NCBI RefSeq assembly: GCF_014199935.1
Contig: NZ_JACHOP010000017.1
Coordinates: 1 to 64,000, forward strand
Source: Methylorubrum rhodinum
GTDB taxonomy: Bacteria > Pseudomonadota > Alphaproteobacteria > Rhizobiales > Beijerinckiaceae
DNA: 64,000 bases
Direction of reading: 5' to 3'
Of this stretch, positions 1 through 7,955 are shown piece after piece. Position 1 is the first letter of the stretch; each line of letters begins with the position of its first letter. The translations under genes and the position numbers were made by a program. Under the pieces are notes generated by a model that ran no database searches, was not told the origin of the DNA, and saw only the letters and a list, made by a program, of their open reading frames with translations.

Positions 1-81
1 GCGTTCCCGCGGCCGGGGTGGGTTGGGTTTAATTGGATCACCTACTAGCGGCCCGCGCGGGCTTTGCGACCGCTCTGTTAA

Positions 82-126
82 GGGGGGGGGGGGGGGGGGG
101 GGGGGGGGGCGGGGGGGGGGGGGGGG
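82..126. repeat. Long G homopolymer (28 G, one C, 16 G)
   Basis: A run of 28 G (82-109), a single C at 110, then 16 G (111-126), followed by C-rich DNA. No reading frame across it makes sense. It could be a hypervariable homopolymer, a quadruplex-forming element upstream of the gene at 275, or an assembly or sequencing artefact. The exact length should not be trusted. The rest of positions 1-274 shows no recognisable gene. Confidence 0.9.
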
Positions 127-274
127 CCCGCCCCGCGACGGCCTTAGCGCTTCCTTCACCACTTTCCTGCTGTTCTATGGCTCGCGAGACGCCGGACGGT
201 TTCCCTCCTGGAGCCCGGCCGGCGGCGCATACCCGGCGGCGACCCGCCGGCCCTTCGGACCGGACCGATCATCC

Positions 275-757
275 ATGCCCCGCCCGCGCTTCGTCCGCTC
301 AGCCCTTCTCGCCGCCGCCCCGGCGGCCCTGATGCTCCTCGTCACCGTCGACGGCGCGAGCGCCAACGAGCCGGTGCCGCAGAGCGTCGTCTCCGTCTCG
401 GTCGACAACGCGAAGGTGATCCGGCTGCCGGAGAAGACCGCGACGGTGATCGTCGGCAACCCGCTGATCGCCGACATCACGCTGCAGCGGAACGGGGTCG
501 TGGTGCTCACCGGAAAGAGCTTCGGCAGCACCAACCTGATCGCGCTGGACCACAAGGGCACGATGCTCGCCGAATCGACCATCAGCGTGCAGGCCCCGCA
601 GGCCTCGATCATCACCGTGCAGCGCGGGCTCGACCGCGAATCCTATTCCTGCACCCCGAACTGCCAGCCCTCGGTCCAACTCGGCGATGCGCAGAAATAC
701 TTCGCGGATACCAGCGCCCAGGCAGAGCAGCGCCGGTCGATGGCGACCGGCAAGTAA
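275..757 (+). CDS. Pilus assembly / secretin N-terminal-domain protein (exported)
   Basis: A 160-residue protein with a signal peptide (basic start, then an Ala/Leu-rich core to about residue 30). One small domain follows, resembling the N-terminal domain of CpaC/RcpA-type pilus secretins; the motif VIVGNPLIADI near residue 62 and the later GKSFGSTNLI are typical. In the family this domain precedes the secretin pore. Here it stands alone, so the protein is probably a small periplasmic accessory and not a secretin. The ATG at 275 is preferred because it puts the signal peptide at the N terminus; the frame is open upstream through the poly-G tract without meaning. Two Cys near residue 131 (CTPNC) may form a disulfide. 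Confidence 0.75.
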   Translation: MPRPRFVRSALLAAAPAALMLLVTVDGASANEPVPQSVVSVSVDNAKVIRLPEKTATVIVGNPLIADITLQRNGVVVLTGKSFGSTNLIALDHKGTMLAESTISVQAPQASIITVQRGLDRESYSCTPNCQPSVQLGDAQKYFADTSAQAEQRRSMATGK

Positions 758-779
758 GGCGGCCACCTCCGAACCCCCG

Positions 780-817
780 CCGTCATTCCGGGTTCGCTTC
801 GCGCCCCGGAATGACGG
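780..817. repeat. 13-bp inverted repeat between convergent genes
   Basis: CCGTCATTCCGGG (780-792) and CCCGGAATGACGG (805-817) are perfect complements around a 12-nt loop, followed on the + strand by a T-rich stretch. It lies between the ends of two convergent genes and could act as a bidirectional terminator. The GTCATTCCGGG palindrome is also the type of short intergenic repeat common in alphaproteobacteria. Confidence 0.7.
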
Positions 818-930
818 GCTGTGTTTTTCGTGAACCGCTCCGCGTTCGGCTGAACGCCTCGATCCGATTTCGCGGTCCTACCGGCACCGGGCCATCGCCC
901 GAAGCGACGGCCCCGCGCCCGAGCGCGCAC

Positions 931-2433
931 TCAGATCGTCTGATTGTACGCCCCGACCTCCGGGTGCTGGCGCAGCACGCCGTCGACGGCCTTGAACATG
1001 GCATGCAGCCGCGCCTCGGAGACGGGGCTCTCCACCACCACGACCAGTTCCGGCTTGTTCGAGGAGGCCCGCACCAGACCCCAGGTGCCGTCCTCGGTCG
1101 TCACCCGCACGCCGTTGACCGTCACCAGACTGGTGATCGCCTGACCGGCCACCGTCTCGCCCGTCGCCTGCATCGCCCGGAACCGCTCGGTCACCGCCTC
1201 GACCACGCCGTACTTCACCTCGTCGGCGCAATGCGGCGACATGGTCGGCGAGCCCCAGGTCTTCGGCAACGCCCGGTAGAGGTCGGCCATCGAGGTGTCG
1301 GGGTTGCGGTCGAGCATCTCGATCACCGCGATGGCGGTGAGCAGGCCGTCGTCGTAGCCGCGGCCGACCGGCTCGTTGAAGAAGAAGTGGCCGGACTTCT
1401 CGAAGCCCGCCAGCGCCCCGAGTTCGTTGACCCGGCGCTTGATGTAGGAATGGCCGGTCTTCCAGTAATCGGTCTTGACCGCCCGCGATTGCAGCTCCGG
1501 GTCGGCGGCGTAGAGGCCGGTCGACTTCACGTCCACCACGAAGGTCGCGCCGGGATGGAGCTTCGACAGGTCGCGGGCCAGCATCACGCCGATCTTGTCG
1601 GCGAAGATTTCCTCGCCCTCGTTATCGACCACGCCGCAGCGGTCGCCGTCGCCGTCGAAGCCGAGGCCGACATCGGCGCCGTGCGCCTTCACGGCGTGCG
1701 CGATGGCATGGAGCATCTCCATGTCCTCGGGGTTCGGGTTGTAGCGCGGGAAGGTGTAGTCGGGCTCGACATCGAGCGGGATCACCTCGACGCCGAGCCG
1801 CTCCAGCAGGGCGGGTGCGAAGGCGCCGGCCGTGCCGTTGCCGCAGGCGGCGACCACCTTGAGCTTGCGCCCGACGGGCTTGGCCCGCGCGACGAGGTCC
1901 TTGAGGTAGACCTCCGAAAAGCCTTCGACGAACTCGTAGGAGCCGCCGTCGCGATACTGGTAGGTGCCGCCGGTGACGATCTCCTTGAGGCGGGTCATCT
2001 CCTCGGGGCCGAAGGTCATCGGCCGGTTGGCGCCCATCTTGACGCCGGTCCAGCCGTTGTCGTTGTGCGAGGCGGTGACCATGGCCACGCACGGGCAATC
2101 GAGGGCGAACTGGCCGAAATAGGCCATCGGCGAGAGCGCCAGCCCGATATCCTTCACCCGCAGGCCCGCCGCCTGCATCCCGGCGATGAGCGCGAGCTTG
2201 ATCGAGGAGGAGTAGCTGCGGAAGTCGTGGCCGGTGACGATCTCGGGCCGCACGCCGAGTTCGTGCACCAGGGTGCCGAGCCCCAAGCCCAGCGCCTGCA
2301 CCCCCATCAGGTTGATCTCCTGCGGGAACAGCCAGCGGGCATCGTACTCGCGGAAGCCCGTCGGCTTGACCAGCGGCAACTGCTCGAAGGCGAAGGTGTT
2401 CGGGTCGAGCTTCGGCAATGGCTTGGGAAACAT
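931..2433 (-). CDS. manB: Phosphomannomutase / phosphoglucomutase
   Basis: A 500-residue member of the alpha-D-phosphohexomutase family, which interconverts hexose 6- and 1-phosphates for sugar-nucleotide and polysaccharide synthesis. All four family signatures are visible: the phosphoserine loop TASHN (Ser122), the metal loop DGDGDR (Asp260, 262, 264), a sugar-recognition loop EKSGH (the usual GEMSGH varied), and the C-terminal phosphate-binding RASSNKPEL. Length fits the family. The ATG at 2433 is chosen over an in-frame start further upstream because MFPKPLPKLDP is the natural N terminus. Whether the preferred substrate is mannose or glucose phosphate cannot be told from sequence; the symbol is by analogy. 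Confidence 0.88.
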   Translation of the reverse strand: MFPKPLPKLDPNTFAFEQLPLVKPTGFREYDARWLFPQEINLMGVQALGLGLGTLVHELGVRPEIVTGHDFRSYSSSIKLALIAGMQAAGLRVKDIGLALSPMAYFGQFALDCPCVAMVTASHNDNGWTGVKMGANRPMTFGPEEMTRLKEIVTGGTYQYRDGGSYEFVEGFSEVYLKDLVARAKPVGRKLKVVAACGNGTAGAFAPALLERLGVEVIPLDVEPDYTFPRYNPNPEDMEMLHAIAHAVKAHGADVGLGFDGDGDRCGVVDNEGEEIFADKIGVMLARDLSKLHPGATFVVDVKSTGLYAADPELQSRAVKTDYWKTGHSYIKRRVNELGALAGFEKSGHFFFNEPVGRGYDDGLLTAIAVIEMLDRNPDTSMADLYRALPKTWGSPTMSPHCADEVKYGVVEAVTERFRAMQATGETVAGQAITSLVTVNGVRVTTEDGTWGLVRASSNKPELVVVVESPVSEARLHAMFKAVDGVLRQHPEVGAYNQTI

Positions 2434-2663
2434 CGCGGACCCTTCGCGTCGTCGGTTGTGGAACCGACGACGCGTGTAGCCCGCGGGGGCGGCCGGGGGA
2501 AGCAGGGTGTCTTTCACCCGATTCAAGCGCCGGCGCCAGTCTCCGCGGGCTCGGCTTTCGCTTCGCTCGACGCCTCGGCATAGCCGAGGCCGCTGCGCGA
2601 GGCGCTCTTCGCGCCCGGCTATCCGGCGCGACGGCTCGATGAACGAGCCATCGCCTTCGCGAA

Positions 2664-3335
2664 TCAGAACACCCGCTTCTCACGGATGCCGCCGTCGAAG
2701 CCGACATGGAGCATCCGTTCGCGCCCGTCGGCGCCCTTGGCGGCCACATCCAGATGCTTCGGCCCGCGACCGGCGATGCGGACATCGGTGTAGCCCGCGG
2801 CCTCGACCTTGGCCTTCAGCCCGGGCAGGTCGATCTCGGGGCCGAGGCCGACCTTGTCCTTCATCCAGTCGAGCCCGCCGGGGCGCGGCCCGCCCGCGGG
2901 CTTGAGGTCCGTCGTGGTGCCGTCGGCCCGCACTAGGGCGGCGGCGTGGAGGAAGCCGTTCTCGAACCGGCCGCGCACCGTCACGGTCTCGCCCTTGCGC
3001 ACGAGCGCGCCGCCCTCGCCCTGGCGCCCGGTCTCGACCAGCGTCCGGCCGGTGGCGTCCTGCAGGACGAACTTGTTGCCGAAGATCTCGGCGACCTCGC
3101 CCTTGGCGGCCGCCGCGCCGGACGGCGCCAGCGCGGAGATTGCGGTCGGCTCCAGCGGGGTCGTCGCGATCTCGCCCTTCTGGGCGAACGACAGCCCGGC
3201 GGCGCCGAGCGCCAGCGGCAGGGCGAGCGCGCCGACGACGAGGCCGCGGCGGGCGGCCGGGCGGCGCGGGGCTTTTGCTTGAGCGGTCTCGGTCGAGTGG
3301 GTCTCGGCGAGGGCAGGGGAGGGCTGGTCGGTCAT
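2664..3335 (-). CDS. Membrane-anchored protein with OB-fold-like and PepSY-like regions
   Basis: A 223-residue protein: a cytoplasmic Ala/Pro/basic start, one hydrophobic segment at about residues 30-51 (anchor or uncleaved signal), an OB-fold-like stretch (GEVAEIFGNKFVLQD to about residue 140, as in small bacterial OB-fold proteins), and a C-terminal region resembling PepSY domains (LKAKVEAAGYTDVR). No catalytic residues are recognised. It is transcribed divergently from the two-component operon at 3517 and could be one of its targets, as small PepSY/OB periplasmic proteins often accompany such systems; that is inference. Function unknown. Confidence 0.6.
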   Translation of the reverse strand: MTDQPSPALAETHSTETAQAKAPRRPAARRGLVVGALALPLALGAAGLSFAQKGEIATTPLEPTAISALAPSGAAAAKGEVAEIFGNKFVLQDATGRTLVETGRQGEGGALVRKGETVTVRGRFENGFLHAAALVRADGTTTDLKPAGGPRPGGLDWMKDKVGLGPEIDLPGLKAKVEAAGYTDVRIAGRGPKHLDVAAKGADGRERMLHVGFDGGIREKRVF

Positions 3336-3438
3336 CGATCGTGTCCTTCGTGAATCGGAAAAGAATCTCCGGTGGGGCTTTCGTCCGCCGGGATGGGCAC
3401 CGTTTAGAGGGGCCCCGGAAATCCGACCTGAACCCGCC

Positions 3439-3455
3439 GGTTCAGTTCCCGTTAA
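3439..3455 (+). promoter_or_regulatory. PhoP-box-like direct repeat
   Basis: GGTTCA - 5 nt - CGTTAA, two hexamers in direct repeat with 11-bp periodicity, 62 nt before the response-regulator start. This matches the layout of PhoP boxes ((T)GTTTA-N5-(T)GTTTA). The first hexamer is also half of a perfect inverted repeat CTGAACC-4 nt-GGTTCAG (3428-3445). It sits between the divergent gene at 3335 and the regulator gene, so it could serve both. Confidence 0.4.
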
Positions 3456-3516
3456 AGGTCGGCGCCTACAGCGCGCCGCCCGTTCCAGAAGACCGCCCGC
3501 GCGAGACGCCCGACCG

Positions 3517-4185
3517 ATGAAGCTGCTGCTGGCCGAGGACGATGCCGCGCTGGCCGCCGAGCTGCTGCGGGCCCTGCGCGCCGAGCATTTCGCGGTCGAT
3601 CACGCGGTGAACGGCGAGGATGCGCGCCATCTCGGCGAGACCGAGCGCTACGACGCCGTCGTGCTCGATCTCGGCCTGCCGGTAATCGACGGCGTCACGG
3701 TCCTGCGCGACTGGCGGGCGGCGGGCCTGACCCTGCCGGTGCTGATCCTCACTGCCCGCGACGGCTGGAGCGACAAGGTCGCGGGCTTCAAGGCAGGCGC
3801 CGACGACTACCTCGTCAAGCCGTTCCGGGTCGAGGAACTGGTGATCCGCCTGCGGGCGCTCGTGCGCCGCGCCAGCGCCCACGGCGCGACGCGGATCGCC
3901 TGCGGGCCGCTCGTCTACGATGCCGGGCTCGGCAGCTTCGAGCGCGACGGGCTGCCGCTTCGCCTCACCGGCCTCGAATGGCGCGTGCTGACCTGCCTGA
4001 TCCTGCGGAAGGACGCGGTGGTGCCCCGCGACCAGCTGATCGAGCGGGTCTACGACGGCGACGCCGAGGTCGATTCGAACTCGGTCGAGGTCATCATCAC
4101 GCGCTTACGCCGCAAGATCGCCCCGGCCCGGATCGAGAGCGTGCGCGGCCACGGCTGGCGCCTGCGCGCGGAGACCGAGGCGTGA
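3517..4185 (+). CDS. OmpR/PhoP-family response regulator
   Basis: A 222-residue two-component response regulator. The receiver domain (about 1-115) has the acidic pair Asp8-Asp9, the phosphoacceptor Asp51 in VVLDLGLP, a conserved Thr in LILTARD and Lys in VKPF. The winged-helix DNA-binding domain (about 125-220) ends in the typical VRGHGWRL. It overlaps the downstream histidine kinase gene by 4 nt, so the two are a translationally coupled pair. The closest family pattern is PhoP-like, but the stimulus cannot be read from sequence. Confidence 0.92.
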   Translation: MKLLLAEDDAALAAELLRALRAEHFAVDHAVNGEDARHLGETERYDAVVLDLGLPVIDGVTVLRDWRAAGLTLPVLILTARDGWSDKVAGFKAGADDYLVKPFRVEELVIRLRALVRRASAHGATRIACGPLVYDAGLGSFERDGLPLRLTGLEWRVLTCLILRKDAVVPRDQLIERVYDGDAEVDSNSVEVIITRLRRKIAPARIESVRGHGWRLRAETEA

Positions 4186-5516
4186 GCGCGCGGCGCCCCG
4201 GCGGCTCGCTCCAGCGGCGCCTGTTCCTTGGGGCGCTGGTCTTCGTCACGCTGGCCCTGGTGGTGGCCGGCCTCGCCATCGGCCTCGTGCTCTACCGCTT
4301 CGCCCGCGGCCAGATCGATGCCCGGCTCGACGGCGAGCTGTTTGCGATCTCCGCCGACCTGAGACCGGGCAAGCACGGGCCGAGCCTTTTGGCGCCCCAC
4401 GACGGGCCACCCTTCGACCGTCCGCGCTCCGGCTGGTACTGGCAGGTCCGGGCAGGGGACGCGGTCCTGCGCTCCCCCTCCCTCGGCAGTGCCGACCTCG
4501 CGCTGCCGCGGATGCCGGAGCGCGAAGAGGGCCGACCCGTCCCGGCGGACGGCACCGGGCCGCGCGGCGAAGGGCTGATCCTGCGGGTGCTGCGCCTGCC
4601 CGGCCCCCGCGACGGGCCCGATGCGGTGCTCGTGGCGGCGGCCCCCGCGGCCGCCCTGCACGGGCCGTTGCGCGAGGCGGGCAAGACGCTGGCCCTGGCC
4701 CTGGTGCTCCTCGGCGCCTGCCTGCTCGCCGGCATCGCCGTGCAGGTGCGGCTGGGCCTGCGCCCGCTCCGGACCCTGCGCGACGACCTCGCCGCCGTCC
4801 GCGCGGGGGATCGCGAACGCGTGCCGGCCGAGCAGCCGCAGGAGATCCGGCCGCTCGTGACCGAACTCAACCTGCTGCTCGACCAGAACGCGGCGAACCT
4901 CGAGCGTGCCCGTGCCCACGTCGCCAACCTCGCCCACGGCCTCAAGACGCCACTCGCGACCCTGGCGGTCGCCGCCGAGCGCGGCGCGGAGCCCGGTCTC
5001 GCGCCCCTCGTCGCGGCGATGGACCGACAGGTGCGCCACCACCTGCGCCGGGCTCGCGCCGCGGCGCTCGGCGGGCCCTCGCGGGCGCGGGCCGATCTCT
5101 CGGCCCAAGTGAGCGACCTCGTGACGGCGCTCGCCCGCCTCCATGCCGAGCGCGAACTGTCGATCGAGACGGACGTCGCCGCGGGCCTGAGCGCGGCCTG
5201 CGACGCTCAGGATGTCGACGAGATGCTCGGCAACCTGATCGACAATGCCTGCCGCTGGGCCCGCAGCCGCGTGCGCATCCGGGCCGAGCGAAGCGGCACC
5301 TTCGTGGAACTCCGCGTCGAGGACAACGGCCCCGGTCTGACGCCGGATCAGGCCGCGCACGTCCTCCAGCGCGGCCGGCGCCTCGACGAGAGCGTGCCGG
5401 GCGACGGCTTCGGCCTGCCGATCACGCTCGAACTCGCCGAACTCTACGGCGGGACCCTGAATCTGGAGCGTTCCGATCTCGGCGGGCTGCTGGCACGGCT
5501 GCGCCTGCCGGCCTGA
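4182..5516 (+). CDS. Sensor histidine kinase of the PhoQ-like pair
   Basis: A 444-residue membrane kinase that phosphorylates the regulator encoded just upstream. The GTG start at 4182 overlaps the regulator stop by 4 nt and gives the expected N terminus. There are two transmembrane helices (about 14-38 and 165-185) flanking a periplasmic sensor of about 125 residues, then a HAMP-like linker, the dimerisation H-box with His252 (AHGLKTPLA), and the ATPase domain with N box NLIDNACRWA, G1 DNGPG and G2 GDGFGLPI. The Gly after the catalytic His (HGLKTP for the usual HELRTP) is typical of PhoQ-type kinases. Confidence 0.9.
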   Translation: MSARRPGGSLQRRLFLGALVFVTLALVVAGLAIGLVLYRFARGQIDARLDGELFAISADLRPGKHGPSLLAPHDGPPFDRPRSGWYWQVRAGDAVLRSPSLGSADLALPRMPEREEGRPVPADGTGPRGEGLILRVLRLPGPRDGPDAVLVAAAPAAALHGPLREAGKTLALALVLLGACLLAGIAVQVRLGLRPLRTLRDDLAAVRAGDRERVPAEQPQEIRPLVTELNLLLDQNAANLERARAHVANLAHGLKTPLATLAVAAERGAEPGLAPLVAAMDRQVRHHLRRARAAALGGPSRARADLSAQVSDLVTALARLHAERELSIETDVAAGLSAACDAQDVDEMLGNLIDNACRWARSRVRIRAERSGTFVELRVEDNGPGLTPDQAAHVLQRGRRLDESVPGDGFGLPITLELAELYGGTLNLERSDLGGLLARLRLPA

Positions 5517-5551
5517 GCCGGCCGCCGGACGAACCGGCGGCCGGAATCCGG

Positions 5552-5791
5552 TTACGGCTTGGCCTTGCTGTCGGTGCTGGTGGCGCTCGCCGCGCCCTGG
5601 CCGGCGGAGCCGGTCGTGTCGTTCTTGTTCTTGTCGAAGCCCGCGGCGTTGGGCGAGCCCTGCATCTTCTTGCCCTCGCCCTGCTTCATCTCCTGGCCGG
5701 GCGCGTTCGCGGCGGCACCGGGCTTCTCCATGGCGAGGGCCGTGCCGCAAAGGCCGAGCGTGGCGAGGACGGCGAGGGACACGCGGGTCAT
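5552..5791 (-). CDS. Small secreted protein of unknown function
   Basis: A 79-residue protein with a clear signal peptide (MTRVSLAVLATLGLCGTALA, cleavage after ALA at about residue 20). The mature part is about 59 residues, rich in Gly, Lys, Asn and Ala, low-complexity and probably unstructured. A good ribosome site (GGAGG) precedes the ATG. The gene follows a sequence matching the EcfG general-stress promoter, so it may be a stress-induced periplasmic protein; that is inference. No family recognised. Confidence 0.7.
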   Translation of the reverse strand: MTRVSLAVLATLGLCGTALAMEKPGAAANAPGQEMKQGEGKKMQGSPNAAGFDKNKNDTTGSAGQGAASATSTDSKAKP

Positions 5792-5819
5792 GGTTTCCTC
5801 CGATCTGTGATCGAGCGAA

Positions 5820-5845
5820 AACGCAATTCGCGCCGAAGACGTTCC
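5820..5845 (-). promoter_or_regulatory. EcfG-type general-stress promoter candidate
   Basis: On the - strand GGAAC (5845-5841), 17 nt, CGTT (5823-5820), 28 nt before the start codon of the small secreted protein. This is an exact match to the alphaproteobacterial EcfG consensus GGAAC-N16/17-CGTT of the PhyR-NepR-EcfG response. Confidence 0.6.
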
Positions 5846-5957
5846 CGAATCGGCGTTCGAGTTCTTCCGAGTTCAAGGTCATGCGGCTCGGTGGATGCGT
5901 CCGTGACTTCGCGCGACCCAAGGTTTATTGCGCATCGCAATATCCGCGGACGCGGCG

Positions 5958-5986
5958 TTGCCAGCGCCGGCATTCCCGTGTATGCG
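5958..5986 (+). promoter_or_regulatory. Sigma-70-like promoter upstream of rplY
   Basis: TTGCCA (5958-5963), 17-nt spacer, TATGCG (5981-5986). A transcript starting near 5993 would have a leader of about 115 nt before rplY. The leader contains the hairpin at 6042-6062. The rest of the gene-free stretch 5792-6107 holds only this leader and the divergent stress promoter. Confidence 0.4.
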
Positions 5987-6041
5987 CCGCCTCGCGCCCT
6001 TGAGACACCCTTGGAGGCACGGGCGCGCTGGGGAACGGTCG

Positions 6042-6072
6042 GGCCGTCCGCTTCGGGCGGCCTTTGTCGTTT
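6042..6072 (+). terminator. Terminator-like hairpin in the rplY leader
   Basis: GGCCGTCC (6042-6049), loop of 5, GGGCGGCC (6055-6062), an 8-bp stem with one G-U pair, followed by the T-rich tail TTTGTCGTTT. It lies 46 nt before the rplY start and downstream of its likely promoter. It could attenuate rplY transcription; no gene upstream on this strand needs a terminator here. Confidence 0.45.
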
Positions 6073-6107
6073 GTTCCGGCTCCAGTTTTTTAACGAAGGA
6101 TCACGCC

Positions 6108-6812
6108 ATGAGCGCATCGAAGTCGCTTGAGGCCGTGGCACGCGACCGGGTCGGCAAGGGGGCCGCCCGGGCCGTTCGTCGCCAGGGCCAGATTCCCGCC
6201 GTCATCTACGGCGGAAACCAGGCCCCGCAGGCCATCGCCATCGAACTCATCCGCACCCGCACGCTGATCTATGCCGGCGGCTTCAAGACCACTTTGTTCA
6301 ACATCAAGGTCGGCGGCAAGAACGTCCGCGCGATCCCGCGCGACTACCAGCTCGACCCGGTCTCCGGCGTGCCGCTGCATGTCGACTTCCTGCGCGTCGT
6401 CGCGGGCCAGACCGTCACCGTCGACGTGCCCGTGCACTTCCTCAACGAGGAAGCGGCGCCCGGCATCAAGCAGAACGGCGGCACGCTTAACGTGGCGCAG
6501 CACACGCTCTCGCTCGACGTGGCCCCCGACCAGATCCCCGAGGCGATCGAGGTGGACCTGACCGGCCGCGAGATCGGCGACGCGATCCACGTCTCCGACA
6601 TCAAGATCCCGGTCGGCACCTATACCGGCGAGCCGACCGACGCGGTCGCCAACATCCTGCCGCCGACGGTGCTCGGCGCCGAGGTCGAGGCCGAGGAGGC
6701 CGCGATCGCCGAGGCGCAGTCGGCCGAGGCCGCCGAGGAGAAGGCCGAAGCCGAGGCCGAAGAGACCGAAGGCGAGTCGGACGAGAAGTCCGAGGGTTCG
6801 GACAAGGCCTGA
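6108..6812 (+). CDS. rplY: 50S ribosomal protein L25/general stress protein Ctc
   Basis: A 234-residue L25 of the long Ctc type. The N-terminal L25 domain (about 5-95) binds 5S rRNA; motifs GKGAARAVRRQGQIPAVIYGG and IPRDYQLDPV are typical. The C-terminal beta domain (about 100-185) follows, and then an acidic Glu/Ala tail of about 45 residues, characteristic of the alphaproteobacterial form. A ribosome site GAAGGA lies 8 nt before the ATG. An intrinsic terminator follows the stop, and pth lies next, an arrangement conserved in many bacteria. Confidence 0.95.
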   Translation: MSASKSLEAVARDRVGKGAARAVRRQGQIPAVIYGGNQAPQAIAIELIRTRTLIYAGGFKTTLFNIKVGGKNVRAIPRDYQLDPVSGVPLHVDFLRVVAGQTVTVDVPVHFLNEEAAPGIKQNGGTLNVAQHTLSLDVAPDQIPEAIEVDLTGREIGDAIHVSDIKIPVGTYTGEPTDAVANILPPTVLGAEVEAEEAAIAEAQSAEAAEEKAEAEAEETEGESDEKSEGSDKA

Positions 6813-6854
6813 TCCGGTCCGGGCGCTTTGTCCGCGCCCGGCCGATCGAGAACG

Positions 6855-6883
6855 ATGCCCCGGCCGCCCGGCCGGGGCATTTT
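6855..6883 (+). terminator. Rho-independent terminator after rplY
   Basis: ATGCCCCGGCC (6855-6865), loop GCCC, GGCCGGGGCAT (6870-6880), an 11-bp perfect stem followed by TTT. It ends the rplY transcript, or lets only part of the transcripts continue into pth. Confidence 0.75.
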
Positions 6884-6903
6884 CATGTGGGATGGGGCAT
6901 CGC

Positions 6904-7536
6904 ATGCGGCTCATCGTCGGCTTGGGCAATCCCGGCCCGCGCTACGCGCGAAACCGCCACAACATCGGCTTCCTGGCCGTGGACGAGATCGCCCGCGTCC
7001 ACCGGGCGAGTCCTTTCCGCCGCCGCTTCCAGGGCGAGGCCGCGGAGGTGGTGCTCGGCACCGAGCGGGCCATCCTGCTGAAGCCGCTGACCTTCATGAA
7101 CGAATCCGGCCGCTCGGTCGGCGAGGCGCAGCGCTTCTTCAAGATCGCGCTCGCCGACGTCATCGTGCTGCACGACGAACTCGATCTCGCGCCGGCCAAG
7201 CTTCGGGTGAAGCTCGGCGGCGGGAATGCCGGCCACAACGGCCTGCGCTCGATCACCGCGCAATGCGGCAACAACTATCGCCGGGTGCGGCTGGGCATCG
7301 GGCATCCCGGCGACAAGGCGCTGGTGCATTCCTACGTCCTCAACGACTTCGCCAAGTCGGAGGAGCCGTGGGTCGAGGATCTGTGCCGGGCGATCGCCGA
7401 CCACGCCGCCGTGATGGCCGCGGGCGAGGACGCCAGCTTCCAAAACAAGGTCCACCTCGCCATGGCGGGCCGCGGTTGGGACACGGTGAAGACGCCCGCG
7501 GAAGCCGGGAAGGCGAAAGCGCGGGATGCGTCCTGA
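6904..7536 (+). CDS. pth: Peptidyl-tRNA hydrolase
   Basis: A 210-residue enzyme that cleaves peptidyl-tRNA released from stalled ribosomes. Family signatures: GLGNPG at the N terminus, catalytic His in ARNRHNIG, Asn in TFMNESG, and the GNAGHNGLRS loop. The ATG at 6904 gives the standard start MRLIVGLGNPG; another in-frame ATG lies 12 nt upstream. The C-terminal tail (about 20 residues, Lys/Ala-rich) is slightly longer than average. Confidence 0.95.
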   Translation: MRLIVGLGNPGPRYARNRHNIGFLAVDEIARVHRASPFRRRFQGEAAEVVLGTERAILLKPLTFMNESGRSVGEAQRFFKIALADVIVLHDELDLAPAKLRVKLGGGNAGHNGLRSITAQCGNNYRRVRLGIGHPGDKALVHSYVLNDFAKSEEPWVEDLCRAIADHAAVMAAGEDASFQNKVHLAMAGRGWDTVKTPAEAGKAKARDAS

Positions 7537-7592
7537 AGACGCGAATTGACACGAAAACACGAGGGCACGATATCACCGAGCAGGAGGCGGCG

Positions 7593-7955
7593 ATGCGGAA
7601 CGTGACGATCACGCTCGACGACGACTTGTTCGCCTGGGCACGCGTCGAGGCTGCGAAAAAGGGCTTGAGCCTGTCGCGTTACGTCGCCTCGGCCCTGGAA
7701 GAGCGCAGGGCCCCGGATCATGCGACCCAACTCGCGATCCTGGGCGAGTTTTTCGAAGGCCCCGGCTGGCCCGGCGTGGCCGACACTCTTCCTCGTCGTG
7801 ACGAACTCTATGACCGGCCTGCTCTTCTTCGACACGAACCTGCTCATCTACGCGATGGACCCGAGGGATCCGACGCGGCGGGCCGCCAGCATGGCGCTGA
7901 TCGGGCAGGCACGAACCCTGCGGCGGCTCGTCGTGAGCCCACAGATTCTGAATGA
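7593..7955 (+). CDS. Ribbon-helix-helix antitoxin (VapB-like)
   Basis: A reading frame of 120 residues starting after a good GGAGG site. The N terminus (RNVTITLDDDLFAWARVEAAKKG, residues 2-24) is a CopG/Arc-type ribbon-helix-helix DNA-binding fold, and the segment RRDELYDRPALLRHE is typical of antitoxin tails that block a PIN toxin. In the family the protein usually stops soon after that motif; here it continues and overlaps the toxin gene by 146 nt. The last 40 residues look like an out-of-frame translation of the toxin, so a lost stop codon or a frameshift is possible. Confidence 0.7.
   Translation: MRNVTITLDDDLFAWARVEAAKKGLSLSRYVASALEERRAPDHATQLAILGEFFEGPGWPGVADTLPRRDELYDRPALLRHEPAHLRDGPEGSDAAGRQHGADRAGTNPAAARREPTDSE

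Noticed and set aside
811..2583. 590-codon open frame on the + strand across the phosphomannomutase gene
   Set aside because: It is the antisense of a well-supported gene with all catalytic motifs; the product is Arg/Gly/His-rich and has no domain.
4050..5921. 623-codon open frame on the - strand opposite the two-component genes
   Set aside because: Antisense shadow produced by high GC; the + strand frames carry all receiver and kinase motifs.
7593..7955. Longer start for the antitoxin frame far upstream (from about 6828)
   Set aside because: It would run antisense-like through pth; the ribosome site GGAGG and HTH start fix the ATG at 7593.
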